From contig NZ_JBFJUX010000004.1 of NCBI RefSeq assembly GCF_041624475.1, forward strand, positions 1 to 64,000: DNA of 64,000 bases, given 5' to 3'. Shown in pieces: positions 33,397-44,316 of the stretch (position 1 is its first letter; each line of letters opens with the position of its first letter). The notes below the pieces were generated by a model. It was not told the origin of the DNA, did not search any database, and saw only the letters and a list, made by a program, of their open reading frames with translations. The translations under genes were made by a program, and so were the position numbers. Source of the DNA: Litorivivens sp041624475. GTDB taxonomy: Bacteria; Pseudomonadota; Gammaproteobacteria; Pseudomonadales; Spongiibacteraceae.

Positions 33397-34914
33397 ATGA
33401 GTGGATCAGAAAAGCATCGCGACCTGCGGTTTGTGGTAATTGGCGCCGGTATGGCGGGCATTCTGAGTGGTATCAAGCTGCAGGAGGCCGGCCATCGCAA
33501 TGTAACGATCTATGAAAAGGCAGATCGCATTGGTGGCACCTGGCGTGAAAATACCTACCCCGGCCTTACCTGCGATGTGCCCTCGCATTCCTATACATAT
33601 TCTTTTGAGCCGAATCCGGACTGGAGTCGCTACCTGCCGCCCGGCGCCGAGATTCAGGACTATTTCGAACGCACCACTCGCAAGTACGGCGTCGACAAGC
33701 TGATTCGTTTCAACGAAGAAATTGTTTCCTGTGAATACCGTCACGGTCGCTGGCACATTGAAACGCGAAACGGTACGCGCGATGAAGCGGATGTGGTGAT
33801 CGCGGCAACGGGCGTGCTGCACGTGCCGCGCTACCCGGATATCGACGGCATCGACGATTTCGAGGGCGCGATCTTCCACACCTCGCGCTGGGATCACAGC
33901 GTGCCGCTGGACGACCGCCGCATTGGCGTCATCGGCACCGGCTCAACCGGCGTGCAGATTGTGTCGGCGCTATCCACGCGAGTGAAAAAGCTGGTGCATT
34001 TTCAGCGCACGCCCCAGTGGATCATGCCGGTAGAGAATCCGGAATTCACCGAGGAGCAGAAGGAAGCCTTCCGCAACGACCCGGAGCTGCTCAAGTATAT
34101 GCAGAATGAGCCGCAGTATCTGGCCAATGTAGAACGCTTCACCAATGCGATTGTGGAACCCGATTCCCCGGCGATGGAAGAGATCGAAACCATCGTGCGC
34201 GACTATCTGGAAAACAGTGTGCGCGATCCGGAGTTGCGCGAAAAACTGCGCCCGTCCTATCGGGCGGCCTGCAAACGGCTGATTTTCTCACCGGACTTCT
34301 ACGAGGCAGTGCAGCGCCCTGCAGTTGAGGTCGAACTGGGGGGCATTGATCGCATCGAAGCCAAGGGCGTGCGGATGAAAGACGGGACTCTGCACGAGCT
34401 CGATGTGATTGCGCTGGCGACCGGTTTCAAGGCCGATCAGTTTATGCGGCCGATGAACGTGGTCGGGCGTCATGGTGTGGAATTGAATGAGGTGTGGGGG
34501 GATACGCCTAGGGCCTATCTGTCGATTTCGATTCCGGATTTTCCGAATCTGTTCATGCTGAACGGCCCCAACGGGCCGGTGGGCAACTTCTCGCTGATCG
34601 ATATCGCCGAGCATCAATGGCACTACGTATCGCAATTGATTGCGCGGCTTGAGCGCGGTGAGTGCGCGGAAATCTGCGCTACCCATGAAGCGCTTGAACA
34701 GTTTGACAGGGACCGCATTGCGGCGGCGAAGAAAACCATCTTTGGTTCCGGTTGCCAGAGCTGGTATCTGGACGCCAGAGGCGTCCCGGCTACCTGGCCC
34801 TGGACCCAAGAGCGTTTCTATCAGGCGATGGCGGAGCCGGACTATACGGCCTATGAGCTGGTGACCCGGCCCGGCTCGTCAGTAGAGAGCCCGCGTCAGG
34901 AAGAGGTGCTGTAG
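33397..34914 (+). CDS. flavin-containing monooxygenase, Baeyer-Villiger type
   Basis: The protein has 505 residues. An N-terminal FAD-binding GxGxxG is in VVIGAGMAGILSG (about 13-25), followed by DRIGGTWRENTYPGLTCDVPSH. The class fingerprint FEGAIFHTSRWD is at about 157-168, and the NADPH motif GVIGTGSTGVQI follows. Such enzymes insert oxygen next to ketones or oxidise soft heteroatoms using FAD, NADPH and O2. The substrate cannot be told. It stands alone, with a 177-base gap from asmA. Confidence 0.9.
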   Translation: MSGSEKHRDLRFVVIGAGMAGILSGIKLQEAGHRNVTIYEKADRIGGTWRENTYPGLTCDVPSHSYTYSFEPNPDWSRYLPPGAEIQDYFERTTRKYGVDKLIRFNEEIVSCEYRHGRWHIETRNGTRDEADVVIAATGVLHVPRYPDIDGIDDFEGAIFHTSRWDHSVPLDDRRIGVIGTGSTGVQIVSALSTRVKKLVHFQRTPQWIMPVENPEFTEEQKEAFRNDPELLKYMQNEPQYLANVERFTNAIVEPDSPAMEEIETIVRDYLENSVRDPELREKLRPSYRAACKRLIFSPDFYEAVQRPAVEVELGGIDRIEAKGVRMKDGTLHELDVIALATGFKADQFMRPMNVVGRHGVELNEVWGDTPRAYLSISIPDFPNLFMLNGPNGPVGNFSLIDIAEHQWHYVSQLIARLERGECAEICATHEALEQFDRDRIAAAKKTIFGSGCQSWYLDARGVPATWPWTQERFYQAMAEPDYTAYELVTRPGSSVESPRQEEVL

Positions 34915-34945
34915 GCGGTAGACGATAAAGCCGGCATAGCGCTAT

Positions 34946-36517
34946 TCAAGCGGCTTGTGTCCCGATGTCGAGATACCAGCGGCGGTATATCTCCATGATC
35001 GGATCGAGATTGTTGAGAAAAACCTCGACCAGATGCGGGTCGAACTGTTTGCCGGCCTGATCGCGAATATAGTCGATGACTTCCTCCATGGGCCACGCGC
35101 TTTTATAGACGCGATCCGTACTGAGCGCATCGAAGACGTCAGCGATCGCGGTTATTCGCCCCAGCAGCGGAATATCCTCGCCTGCAAGCTGCTCGGGATA
35201 ACCGGTGCCATCCCAGCGTTCGTGGTGGGTGGCGACTACGGTCGCGGCGCTGTTCAGTAACTCTCCGCTTTGCTTACCGATAATGGATATGCCGCGAATG
35301 ACGTGGGTTTCCATTTCAGCGCGTTCTGCCGGCGTGAACTTGCCGGGTTTGTTGAGGATGTCGTCGGGAATGCCAATTTTTCCAATGTCATGCAGGGCTG
35401 CCGAGAGACCGAGTATCTCCTTGAATTTATCGTCAAACCCCAGCGCGTGGCCCATAACAGATGCGTATTCGGATACCCGTCGGACGTGGTTGCACAGCTC
35501 AATCGAACGCTCTTCAACCGCAGCACTGAGTAGCATGACCAGTTTGTGTTGGCTCTCCAGCACTTCCTGATGCAGCATTTGATTGTCGAAGGCAATGCCG
35601 ACATTGCGACAAAAAAGTTCCACCAGTTGGCGATCGGCGACGGAGAATTCATTGTCGCTGCTCAGGTAGACAATTTGATGGTGGCCGTTAACGGTGGAGA
35701 AGCGCGCCGTGAAAAAGCCATCGCCAAAGTAAGGCCCTTCTACCTTCAAGGCATTGCGTATCCGTTGCACGACGTAGCCGGGCAGGACTTGCTCAATGGG
35801 TTGGTCTTCCTTTAGCTCTGCGTCGCCGGCGCCAACCGTAATGGTCAGGTCGTTAGGGGTCTCTGTGCTGCTTCTGGCCGCAAGAGCTTTCACCAGTAGT
35901 GCATCGTTGCCAGCATAGAGCAGTGCTTTGAGCTGCTCGAGCACGCCGCGGGCGAAAATCTTCATCGAGCGCGATTCAAAAATATTCGCCGACGCATCGA
36001 TGATTTTCGTGAGGCCCTCTCGATTCTTTTTAAGTGCCATAAGCTCGCGGTAGTGGCCCAGGCTGGTATGCATCAGGGTGTGCATTTTCTTTGAGGTGAG
36101 TTCGGTCTTTTCCTTGTAGTCGTTTATGTCATAACGGGTGACGACTTCCATTTCGGGGGCCTGTCCCGGTTGCCCCGTGCGCAGAATAAGACGCACGTCA
36201 CTGTTGCCGAGTTCCTCGCGAATTTTCTGGACCGCTTGCAGGCCAGCGTGCTCATCCTCCATCACTACATCCATCAGGACCATGGCGATATCAGGCTGCT
36301 GTCGCATGATCTCCACTGATTCCCTACCCGAGTAGGCGTGTATCATTTTGATTTCGCGGTTATGTACGCGCATGCCACCAAGGGTAAGCCGGGTGACACG
36401 GTGGACTTCCTCCTCATCGTCGACAACCAGGATTTTCCAGGGGGTGGATTCAGGTGGTGGACTCCCTGGTATATCGCCCTCACCAGCGAGAATCAGTTCA
36501 TCATTGTCTTCAAACAT
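34946..36517 (-). CDS. response regulator with DUF3369 and HD-GYP phosphodiesterase domains
   Basis: This 523-residue protein has a receiver domain at about 27-155 (ILVVDDEEEVHR, phospho-Asp in VLMDVVMEDE, and IL-RTGQPGQAP instead of the usual Lys loop). A central DUF3369 sensor-like domain follows, then an HD-GYP domain with HDIGKIGIPDDILNKPGK and ATHHERWDGTGYP. HD-GYP proteins break down cyclic-di-GMP. The start at 36517 is inside the end of the histidine-kinase gene (ATGTTTGA overlap) with AGAAGG upstream. The two form a coupled two-component pair. Confidence 0.9.
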   Translation of the reverse strand: MFEDNDELILAGEGDIPGSPPPESTPWKILVVDDEEEVHRVTRLTLGGMRVHNREIKMIHAYSGRESVEIMRQQPDIAMVLMDVVMEDEHAGLQAVQKIREELGNSDVRLILRTGQPGQAPEMEVVTRYDINDYKEKTELTSKKMHTLMHTSLGHYRELMALKKNREGLTKIIDASANIFESRSMKIFARGVLEQLKALLYAGNDALLVKALAARSSTETPNDLTITVGAGDAELKEDQPIEQVLPGYVVQRIRNALKVEGPYFGDGFFTARFSTVNGHHQIVYLSSDNEFSVADRQLVELFCRNVGIAFDNQMLHQEVLESQHKLVMLLSAAVEERSIELCNHVRRVSEYASVMGHALGFDDKFKEILGLSAALHDIGKIGIPDDILNKPGKFTPAERAEMETHVIRGISIIGKQSGELLNSAATVVATHHERWDGTGYPEQLAGEDIPLLGRITAIADVFDALSTDRVYKSAWPMEEVIDYIRDQAGKQFDPHLVEVFLNNLDPIMEIYRRWYLDIGTQAA

Positions 36518-38180
36518 CAATCTGTACCTTCTGCAATTGTTCTGGCGCTGATGCATCCATGTTCTCGCCGGGAAGTTTCGCCGGCAGTGTTATATAAAAC
36601 ACCGTGCCTGCTCCGGGGTTGCTCTCGACAGCTATTTTTCCGCACAGAATCTGGTTAACCAGGTTATAGACAATATGCAGGCCCAAGCCGCTACCACCCT
36701 GGTCAATGCGGGTAGTAAAAAAAGGTTCGAATATCTTGCCAAGGTCGCCTTCGGGGATACCTTTGCCATTGTCGCGGAAAGTGAGATAAGCCTCAGAGTT
36801 TTTCTTTGAGAGCGCGATTTCAATGACGCCGCGATCCGTTTCGCCGAATGCATGAACCAGACTGTTCATAATCAGGTTGATGATAACCTGTGAAAGCGAA
36901 CCAGGAATGGTTTCGATATAGACCGCTTCGGTGCTTTTGATATAGACCCGATGCGGCGTCTTTTTTAGCCTTGGGCGCAGGCTGTGTAACAGCTCATTAA
37001 GGTACTCGCCCAGATTGATGGTGCGACGCTTGTCACTGGTTTGGTCTACGGCGACTTTCTTAAAGCTCTGGATCAAGTCGGCGGCGCGACGGATGTTGGT
37101 CAGCAAAATATCGGCCGATTCATCGCAGGCTTTCAGAAACCGCTCAAGATCCGATTTTCTGAGGTTGTCGGTATCCAGACCGTGCTTAACGTCGTGAACC
37201 TGTTCCTGTAAGTAAGAGGCGGCCGATACGCCGATGCCCAAGGGTGTATTCACTTCGTGGGCGATGCCTGCCACCAGCCCGCCAAGGGTGGCGAGCCGTT
37301 CGCTCTGCATGAGCTGATCCTGGGTTTCGCGCACTCTTTGCAGAGCCTGCTCAGTTTCTTCTACCTGATGTTGGAGTTTTTCCTCGGCTTTCTGGCGCTC
37401 GGTAATATCGCGAATAATACCGGTGTATTTGCGTTCGCCGGCGATGGTCATTTCACTGACGGCGAGTTCGATCGGAAAGGTGCTGCCGTCCTTGCGCTGT
37501 GCCACAACCACGCGTCCTATGCCGATAATCTTGCGCTCGCCGGTTTCGCGATAGTTCTGCAGGTAACCATCGTGCTGGCCGCGATAGGGTTCGGGCATCA
37601 GCATGTGGATATTCTGGCCCTGCAGTTCGTCAATGCGGTATCCCAGCAACTTTTCAGTCGCGGGGTTGGCGGTTTCGATGATGCCCGCGTCGTCGATAAC
37701 AATCACGCTGTCGACCGCGGTTTCTACAATAGCCCTGATGCGGGCAGTCTGGTCCTGAAGCTCCGCCTGTTGCCGCTTGCGTTCACTGATATCGATAATC
37801 GATACGATGACGTAGACACCGTTATCGGTGGTGACCGGGTTCAGGCCGACTTCCAGTGGGATATTGGTGCCATCGCTGTGTTGGCCGTAGAGATCACGAC
37901 CGGCCCCCATGGCTCGGGTGCCCGGGGATTTCATGAAAGCAGCCCGCATATTGGGATGATTGTCGCGCACGTTTTCCGGCAGCAGTATGTCGACCGATTT
38001 ACCCAGTAAAAACCCCCTAGGGTAGCCAAAGAGTGTTTCGCTGCGCGCGTTGACGTAGGCAATGAGCCCGGTGTGGTCGACCATAAGCATAGCTTGGGGG
38101 GCGGCTTCCACCATCAGCCGGAAAACCTCGTCCTGCCGGGTGCGGGCGTGAAGCGATGTCACAGGCATTCGCTCAGACAA
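36510..38180 (-). CDS. sensor histidine kinase with two PAS domains
   Basis: This 556-residue protein has PAS domains at about 15-130 and 145-260, no membrane helices, a coiled coil, then a kinase core. The phospho-His lies in GIAHEVNTPLG, the N box in IINLIMNSLVHA, and the ATP lid in FRDNGKGIPEGDLGKIFEPFFTT and GGSGLGLHIVYN. It senses a cytoplasmic cue and most likely phosphorylates the HD-GYP regulator encoded immediately downstream. The predicted start is TTG 11 bases after GGAGG; an ATG 12 bases further in is an alternative. Confidence 0.9.
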   Translation of the reverse strand: MSERMPVTSLHARTRQDEVFRLMVEAAPQAMLMVDHTGLIAYVNARSETLFGYPRGFLLGKSVDILLPENVRDNHPNMRAAFMKSPGTRAMGAGRDLYGQHSDGTNIPLEVGLNPVTTDNGVYVIVSIIDISERKRQQAELQDQTARIRAIVETAVDSVIVIDDAGIIETANPATEKLLGYRIDELQGQNIHMLMPEPYRGQHDGYLQNYRETGERKIIGIGRVVVAQRKDGSTFPIELAVSEMTIAGERKYTGIIRDITERQKAEEKLQHQVEETEQALQRVRETQDQLMQSERLATLGGLVAGIAHEVNTPLGIGVSAASYLQEQVHDVKHGLDTDNLRKSDLERFLKACDESADILLTNIRRAADLIQSFKKVAVDQTSDKRRTINLGEYLNELLHSLRPRLKKTPHRVYIKSTEAVYIETIPGSLSQVIINLIMNSLVHAFGETDRGVIEIALSKKNSEAYLTFRDNGKGIPEGDLGKIFEPFFTTRIDQGGSGLGLHIVYNLVNQILCGKIAVESNPGAGTVFYITLPAKLPGENMDASAPEQLQKVQIDV

Positions 38181-38338
38181 TGAAATGGTCGCCTCCCTGA
38201 TTCAGCGCAGCGGCGTGGCGCAAGAACGCCAATTTTGGTGAATGATTAACCTGCGACGAGAGGATTGTAATCCGTACAAGCTCGTATGGTATGCGCGATC
38301 GCTTGGCAGCCTAAGGCGGGAGGGTTACGGGGGGGAAG

Positions 38339-38361
38339 GCGCAGGGGATCTGCCCCTGCGC
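38339..38361. terminator. hairpin downstream of groEL
   Basis: GCGCAGGGG / CCCCTGCGC with a five-base loop lies 25 bases after the groEL stop. No U-tract follows on the groEL strand. Confidence 0.5.
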
Positions 38362-38385
38362 GCTGGATTGTGGGGAGCTTGATGG

Positions 38386-40013
<1,628 letters not shown>

Positions 40014-40017
<4 letters not shown>

Positions 40018-40328
40018 GCTGCTTTCTCCTTGATTTCACTTTGTTCAACAATGGCCAAAATTTCAGATTCTTTGATGATCAGGTAGTCTTCGCCATCAAT
40101 CTTGACCTCTGAGCCTGCGTACTGACCGAACAATACCCGGTCGCCAGCTTTGACTGTCAGTGTGCGCAGTTCTCCGTTGTCCAGAAGAGCACCGTCACCC
40201 ACAGCGACCACCTCACCCTGAGTGGACTTCTCCGCGGCCTTGTCCGGGATTACGATGCCACCTTTGGTTGTGTTTTCCGCCGCGAGGCGTTTGACAACCA
40301 CCCGATCGTAGAGCGGTTTGATACTCAT
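40014..40328 (-). CDS. groES: co-chaperonin GroES
   Basis: This 104-residue protein has KPLYDRVVVKRLAAENTTKGGIVIPD at the N-terminus, followed by the mobile loop region and DRVLFGQYAGSEVKIDGEDYLIIKESEILAIVE. Seven or eight extra residues (EQSEIKEKAA) extend the C-terminus beyond the usual 96-97. It caps GroEL during folding. GGAGGAAAGACCCA precedes the ATG at 40328. A heat-shock-type promoter lies about 90 bases upstream. Confidence 0.93.
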
Positions 40329-40418
40329 TGGGTCTTTCCTCCAATTCACGTCTCAAAACTATTGTTAGTTGTGAGAAAGCCGGCGGCAGGGGATAGGCCG
40401 CGCAGCTTTCATGCGCAT

Positions 40419-40446
40419 TAATGGTAGTGTTTACGGCCATTTCAAG
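40419..40446 (-). promoter_or_regulatory. candidate sigma32 heat-shock promoter of groESL
   Basis: On the minus strand CTTGAAA (plus 40440-40446) matches the sigma32 -35 element. After 13 bases comes TACCATTA (40419-40426), close to the CCCCATTA -10 form. The rest of the 303-base gap to the divergent gene at 40632 shows no gene. Confidence 0.55.
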
Positions 40447-40631
40447 GCCGGTTGTTTAGATTATTTTTCTCTATTATTGCACTCCCTTATAAGTGGAAAG
40501 TTTTTGGCATGCTGCATATATTTTAGAGGTAGTGCCCGCAACGCTGTTTCGGTATGCCGCAATCGTTTTTTCGGGCGCGGCTCGCTAGATTCAGAAGGGT
40601 GCTGCCCAAGCATTGTTGAAGGAGGGTGCCG

Positions 40632-41225
40632 ATGCCTTTATCTCAGCCGACCTTTGAACGGACTCTGGCCGACTACTTTCGCGAACGCCTGCAGGAGCTG
40701 GGCGCAGACCTCAACCCGACACCGCAGGAGGATACGCTCTGGTATATGGGCAATATGCTGGCCCGCTTTGGCGACAGCGATCAACTGTTCTGTTACGACG
40801 AGGGAGATTTAGGTATTCGGCCGCTGGCCATGCTGTACAAAGATGCACATGAAGCCAGCGATCATCGCGAGCGCTGTCTGCTACTGCGCCAGCTGGGCGA
40901 TGTGGCCCTGTTTGTGGGGGCGCTGTTCCCGGAAAGTTATGCCCGCCGCGGCATAGTAAAAGACTACTTTGTGGGGATGGGCGGCGGCGCCTACGGCTAT
41001 TTGTCGGAAAATGCGCGCCAGAACCGCCATGTTTTTTCTGAGTTGGCGTCAACCTTTACCCGCATGCTCGAGCTGGTTGCCCGGGCCTGCTCCAAGGAAA
41101 CCCAGTTTGATTCCAACGACGTGCTCAACCTTTATCAGCGCTGGCGTCGCAATCGCGATCCGCGGCTGCAAGAGCAGCTGCGTGCGCTGGGTATCTGTGT
41201 TGTGGACGAGGACCGGGTGCACTGA
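40632..41225 (+). CDS. conserved hypothetical protein
   Basis: This 197-residue, mostly helical, soluble protein has no signal. Visible stretches include FERTLADYFRERLQEL, LRQLGDVALFVGALFPES, a glycine patch YFVGMGGGAYGYLS, and a C-terminal LNLYQRWRRNRDPRLQEQL. No known domain is recognised. GGAGG six bases upstream picks the ATG at 40632 over a GTG at 40626. It is divergent from groESL. Confidence 0.75.
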   Translation: MPLSQPTFERTLADYFRERLQELGADLNPTPQEDTLWYMGNMLARFGDSDQLFCYDEGDLGIRPLAMLYKDAHEASDHRERCLLLRQLGDVALFVGALFPESYARRGIVKDYFVGMGGGAYGYLSENARQNRHVFSELASTFTRMLELVARACSKETQFDSNDVLNLYQRWRRNRDPRLQEQLRALGICVVDEDRVH

Positions 41226-41258
41226 CTGCCGGGGCGACTGAGGCGCTAGCCGGGCAGA

Positions 41259-41927
41259 CTAAGGCGCCACCCGTGTCGTGAACTCAAGCACCTGCCCCAG
41301 GCTCATGCTGAGCTGATCGCCGCCGGACAGCGAGCCGACGCCCTCGGGGGTGCCGGTCAGCACAATATCGCCGGGCTCCAGAGTGAAGTATTCGCTGATG
41401 GCGCAGAGCAGGCTGGGAATGGGAAACAGCATATCGCGGCTGTTGCCCTGCTGGCGCGGTGAGTCGTTAACACTGAGGGCGATGTCGATATTGTCCAGCG
41501 GCGGACACTGGCTGATGGGCACAAAGTGCGAGATGGCACAGGCGCCGTCAAAGCCCTTGGCTTTTTCCCAGGGGCGCCCGGCTTTCTTCAGTTCAGTCTG
41601 CAAATCCCGCAGGGTCAAATCCAGTGCCAGCCCGAGACCGCTGACGGCGCCGACCGCTTCGGCGGCAGAGCATTGGCTCAGGCGCCGGCCAATCAGCAGG
41701 GCAATTTCCAGTTCGTGATGCACCGCGCCGCGATTTTTCGGAATGCACAGCGGTGCGTGCAGATCCTGCAGAGCAGTGGCCGGTTTGATGAACAGCACCG
41801 GCTCAGTATCGGGCGCCTTGCTGTTCATTTCCTTGACGTGAAGGGCGTAGTTCAGCCCGGCGCACACCACCTTCTTGGTGGTTAACTCGATTGCCTCACC
41901 ATCATTCCAGTGGTGTTGAAAGCTCAT
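41259..41927 (-). CDS. fumarylacetoacetate hydrolase family protein
   Basis: This 222-residue protein is a short FAH-type enzyme. Metal-site residues are in the HHELEIALLIGRRL and GLALDLTLRDLQ motifs, with KGFDGACAISHFVP and GDIVLTGTPEGVGSL. Such enzymes cleave or decarboxylate beta-diketo acids in aromatic catabolism. GGAG lies just before the ATG at 41927. It is 17 bases after an amidase gene on the same strand, so they are probably co-transcribed. Confidence 0.88.
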   Translation of the reverse strand: MSFQHHWNDGEAIELTTKKVVCAGLNYALHVKEMNSKAPDTEPVLFIKPATALQDLHAPLCIPKNRGAVHHELEIALLIGRRLSQCSAAEAVGAVSGLGLALDLTLRDLQTELKKAGRPWEKAKGFDGACAISHFVPISQCPPLDNIDIALSVNDSPRQQGNSRDMLFPIPSLLCAISEYFTLEPGDIVLTGTPEGVGSLSGGDQLSMSLGQVLEFTTRVAP

Positions 41928-41944
41928 AGGGTTGTGCTCCGCAA

Positions 41945-43447
41945 TCAGGGGTTGGCGAAAACCGGTGCGCGTTGTTGCCACCAGGGCGCAGCCTGTTCCA
42001 GTTGGCTGGCGAGGGAAAACAGCCGGTCGTCCTCGCCAAAGCGACCCGTGAACATCATGCCGACCGGCAGTCTATCATCGCTCCAGTGAAGGGGGAGTGA
42101 CACCGAGGGGTTGCCGGTAATGTTGAACACCATCGTCGCGCTGACCCAATCAAAGGCCTGCTCCGCCAGCCGTCGCAGGGTGGCCGGATTGGCGCTGATT
42201 CGGCCCAGTGCGAAACGGCTGGCAATTGGCGCCAGCCATTTTTCCATCCCGCGGGATTTGAAGTAGCCGTGCTCCACCGGGGGGCCGCTCAGGGTCGGGG
42301 TAAGAAACACGTCGTAGTCTTGCATAAAGGTTTCAAACAAACGGCCCTGGGCGTACAGCCGACGATGAGCGGCGTCGAAGGTGGCTGCGGAAAAGCTGCG
42401 ACCTAGCTGGGCCAGCATCCAGGTTTCCGGTTCCAGTTCGGCGTGTTTGAGTTTGCGGCCGAGGGTGGCCTCGGTCAGTTCGATCTCGCCGCCGACCGAG
42501 GTGGCGATGCGCAACAGGTAACCTTCGACCAGATGGAGCGTATTGAAGGCGGGGGTGGCTTCAACCAGTTCGTGGCCGAGTTCTTCCAGCAGGCTTACGG
42601 TTTTGTGCAGGCCTTTGAGCGCTTCCGGGTGCAGTTCGCCGTCGCGCATGAGTGGCTCAGCTGACCAGGCAATGCGCAATTTTTTTGGTGCTCGCTGGCA
42701 AGCGCTCAGCAGTGATTCGTTTAGCGGTGGTTCTGCATAGGGAGCGCCGAGATCAACGCCGCGAATGGCATCCAGCATGGCGGCGCTGTCGCGTACGCTG
42801 CGACTGACCACGCCGTCCTGTACCTGACCGTACCAGGGGTCGCCGTGAATCGGGCCGTGGGGCACTCGACCCCGGGTGGTTTTGAAGCCCACCAGACCGC
42901 CGCAGGCCGCGGGAATGCGCAGCGAGCCGCCGCCATCGCCGCCGCTGGCCATCGGCACAATACCGGCTGCCACCGCCGCGCCGGAGCCGCCGCTGGAACC
43001 GCCTGCCGTGCGCGCCAGGTCCCAGGGGTTGCGGGTAACGCCGTGCAGGGCGGGCTCGGTGGCGCCGACAATGGCAAATTCCGGGGTGTTGGTTTTGCCG
43101 AAGGTCACCACGCCGCTGGCCTTGAAGCGCTTGACCAGCTCGCAGTCGTAATCGGGGATGTAGTCTTTAAAGGCGCGGCTGCCGTTGGTCAGGGGCACAC
43201 CTTTGTAGGCGGCGCAAAAGTCCTTCAATAAAAAGGGCACACCGTAAAAGGGGCCGCCCTTGGGTAGCGTGTCGAGGCTGGCAAAGGCCAGTTCGTCCAT
43301 GCTGTGAATCACGGCATTGATCTGCGGGTTAACACTGTCGCGGCGGCGGATGGCCTCGCTCAGCAGTTCGTGGGGGCTCACCTCGCCGCGCTGGATCAGT
43401 TCGGCCAGGCCCAGTGCATCGTAGTCCGCGTATTCCTTGAAAGACAT
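41945..43447 (-). CDS. amidase (amidase signature family)
   Basis: This 500-residue protein has the Ser-cisSer-Lys triad: the Lys lies in PFLLKDFCA, the glycine/serine-rich GGSSGGSGAAVAAGIVP holds the cis-Ser, and the nucleophile Ser lies in the GGDGGGSLRIPAACCG-like stretch (here GGDGGGSLRIPAACGG). It hydrolyses amides; the substrate is unknown. The family can be mistaken for GatA, but this lacks GatB/C neighbours. The FAH-family gene follows, suggesting a small catabolic operon. Confidence 0.9.
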   Translation of the reverse strand: MSFKEYADYDALGLAELIQRGEVSPHELLSEAIRRRDSVNPQINAVIHSMDELAFASLDTLPKGGPFYGVPFLLKDFCAAYKGVPLTNGSRAFKDYIPDYDCELVKRFKASGVVTFGKTNTPEFAIVGATEPALHGVTRNPWDLARTAGGSSGGSGAAVAAGIVPMASGGDGGGSLRIPAACGGLVGFKTTRGRVPHGPIHGDPWYGQVQDGVVSRSVRDSAAMLDAIRGVDLGAPYAEPPLNESLLSACQRAPKKLRIAWSAEPLMRDGELHPEALKGLHKTVSLLEELGHELVEATPAFNTLHLVEGYLLRIATSVGGEIELTEATLGRKLKHAELEPETWMLAQLGRSFSAATFDAAHRRLYAQGRLFETFMQDYDVFLTPTLSGPPVEHGYFKSRGMEKWLAPIASRFALGRISANPATLRRLAEQAFDWVSATMVFNITGNPSVSLPLHWSDDRLPVGMMFTGRFGEDDRLFSLASQLEQAAPWWQQRAPVFANP

Positions 43448-43628
43448 TGCAGATCCTTTAGTTTGTTATGATTTTTGAGTTGTCTCAGTGCAATATTGTC
43501 AGTGACAACTTTGGTGGTCATTATAGCCACATGAGTGAGTGCATCAGCAACGCCCTGAGTCTGCCGATTAGCACAAGCTGAGTAGTGCTTGTAAACTCTG
43601 TCTAACCCTAACGCCAAGGAGCTTTCGC

Positions 43629-43997
43629 GTGTCCCTAAGCTACAGTGAACATCCGGCGATGTTTCGAGCCCGTCCCTTCGCCTTTATTCTGTCTGTCATT
43701 CTGGTGCCGGTGGGCATTGGCATTATCATCCTGCTGACCTGGTACCTGAAGTGCAAGGCAACCAAGCTGGAGATCGGCAACGGTGAAATCACGCTTGAGC
43801 AGGGCTTATTGAGTAAGGACAGGACCGAGCTGGATATGTCCACCGTGCGCACGGTCAAGGTCTACCAATCCTTTATGAACCGCCTGTTCGGGGTGGGCGA
43901 TGTGTCGGTGTTTACCGCCGGTGATGCGCCGGAAATTTTCGCCAAGGGGATGCCTCGCCCACAGGAATTCCGCGACATTATCAAGGGCGAGCAGTGA
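43629..43997 (+). CDS. bacterial PH-domain membrane protein
   Basis: The 122-residue protein has one or two N-terminal membrane helices (FILSVILVPVGIGIIILLTW, residues about 17-36) followed by a bacterial PH domain with ATKLEIGNGEITLEQGLLSKDRTELD, given here in parts. It starts with GTG seven bases after AAGGAG. The next gene begins in its stop codon (GTGA), so both are coupled. The function of this group is not known. Confidence 0.8.
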   Translation: MSLSYSEHPAMFRARPFAFILSVILVPVGIGIIILLTWYLKCKATKLEIGNGEITLEQGLLSKDRTELDMSTVRTVKVYQSFMNRLFGVGDVSVFTAGDAPEIFAKGMPRPQEFRDIIKGEQ

Positions 43998-44296
43998 GCG
44001 ATCTGGAGCAGAAAAGCGCGCTGCGCATGCTCAGCCTGATGGCTGTGCTGCTGCTTCTGCTCGGGGTGGCTGGAGTAATGGTGTGGCCGCTGGCCAGTGA
44101 GTTTGCCGCTACCCAGCTCGCGCCAGGGCTCGGCATGCGCGATGCGGCCGTGGTGTCGTTTTTTCTGACCGTGGTGACGCTGGTGGTGTTTGCCTTTGCC
44201 GCTGGTGACGGCCTGCTGGGGGAACTGCAGTTTATGCTGGCGGGCTTTTTCAGCTTTTTTATTGTGATGTGGCTGCTGATCGCCTGGATTTTCTAG
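43994..44296 (+). CDS. small three-helix membrane protein, unknown function
   Basis: The 100 residues are almost entirely hydrophobic with segments at about 11-32, 50-68 and 78-99. It begins at a GTG overlapping the stop of the PH-domain gene. No family was recognised; the coupling suggests the two membrane proteins act together. Confidence 0.75.
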   Translation: MSDLEQKSALRMLSLMAVLLLLLGVAGVMVWPLASEFAATQLAPGLGMRDAAVVSFFLTVVTLVVFAFAAGDGLLGELQFMLAGFFSFFIVMWLLIAWIF

Positions 44297-44316
44297 CCCG
44301 CCAAAACGGTTCGATC

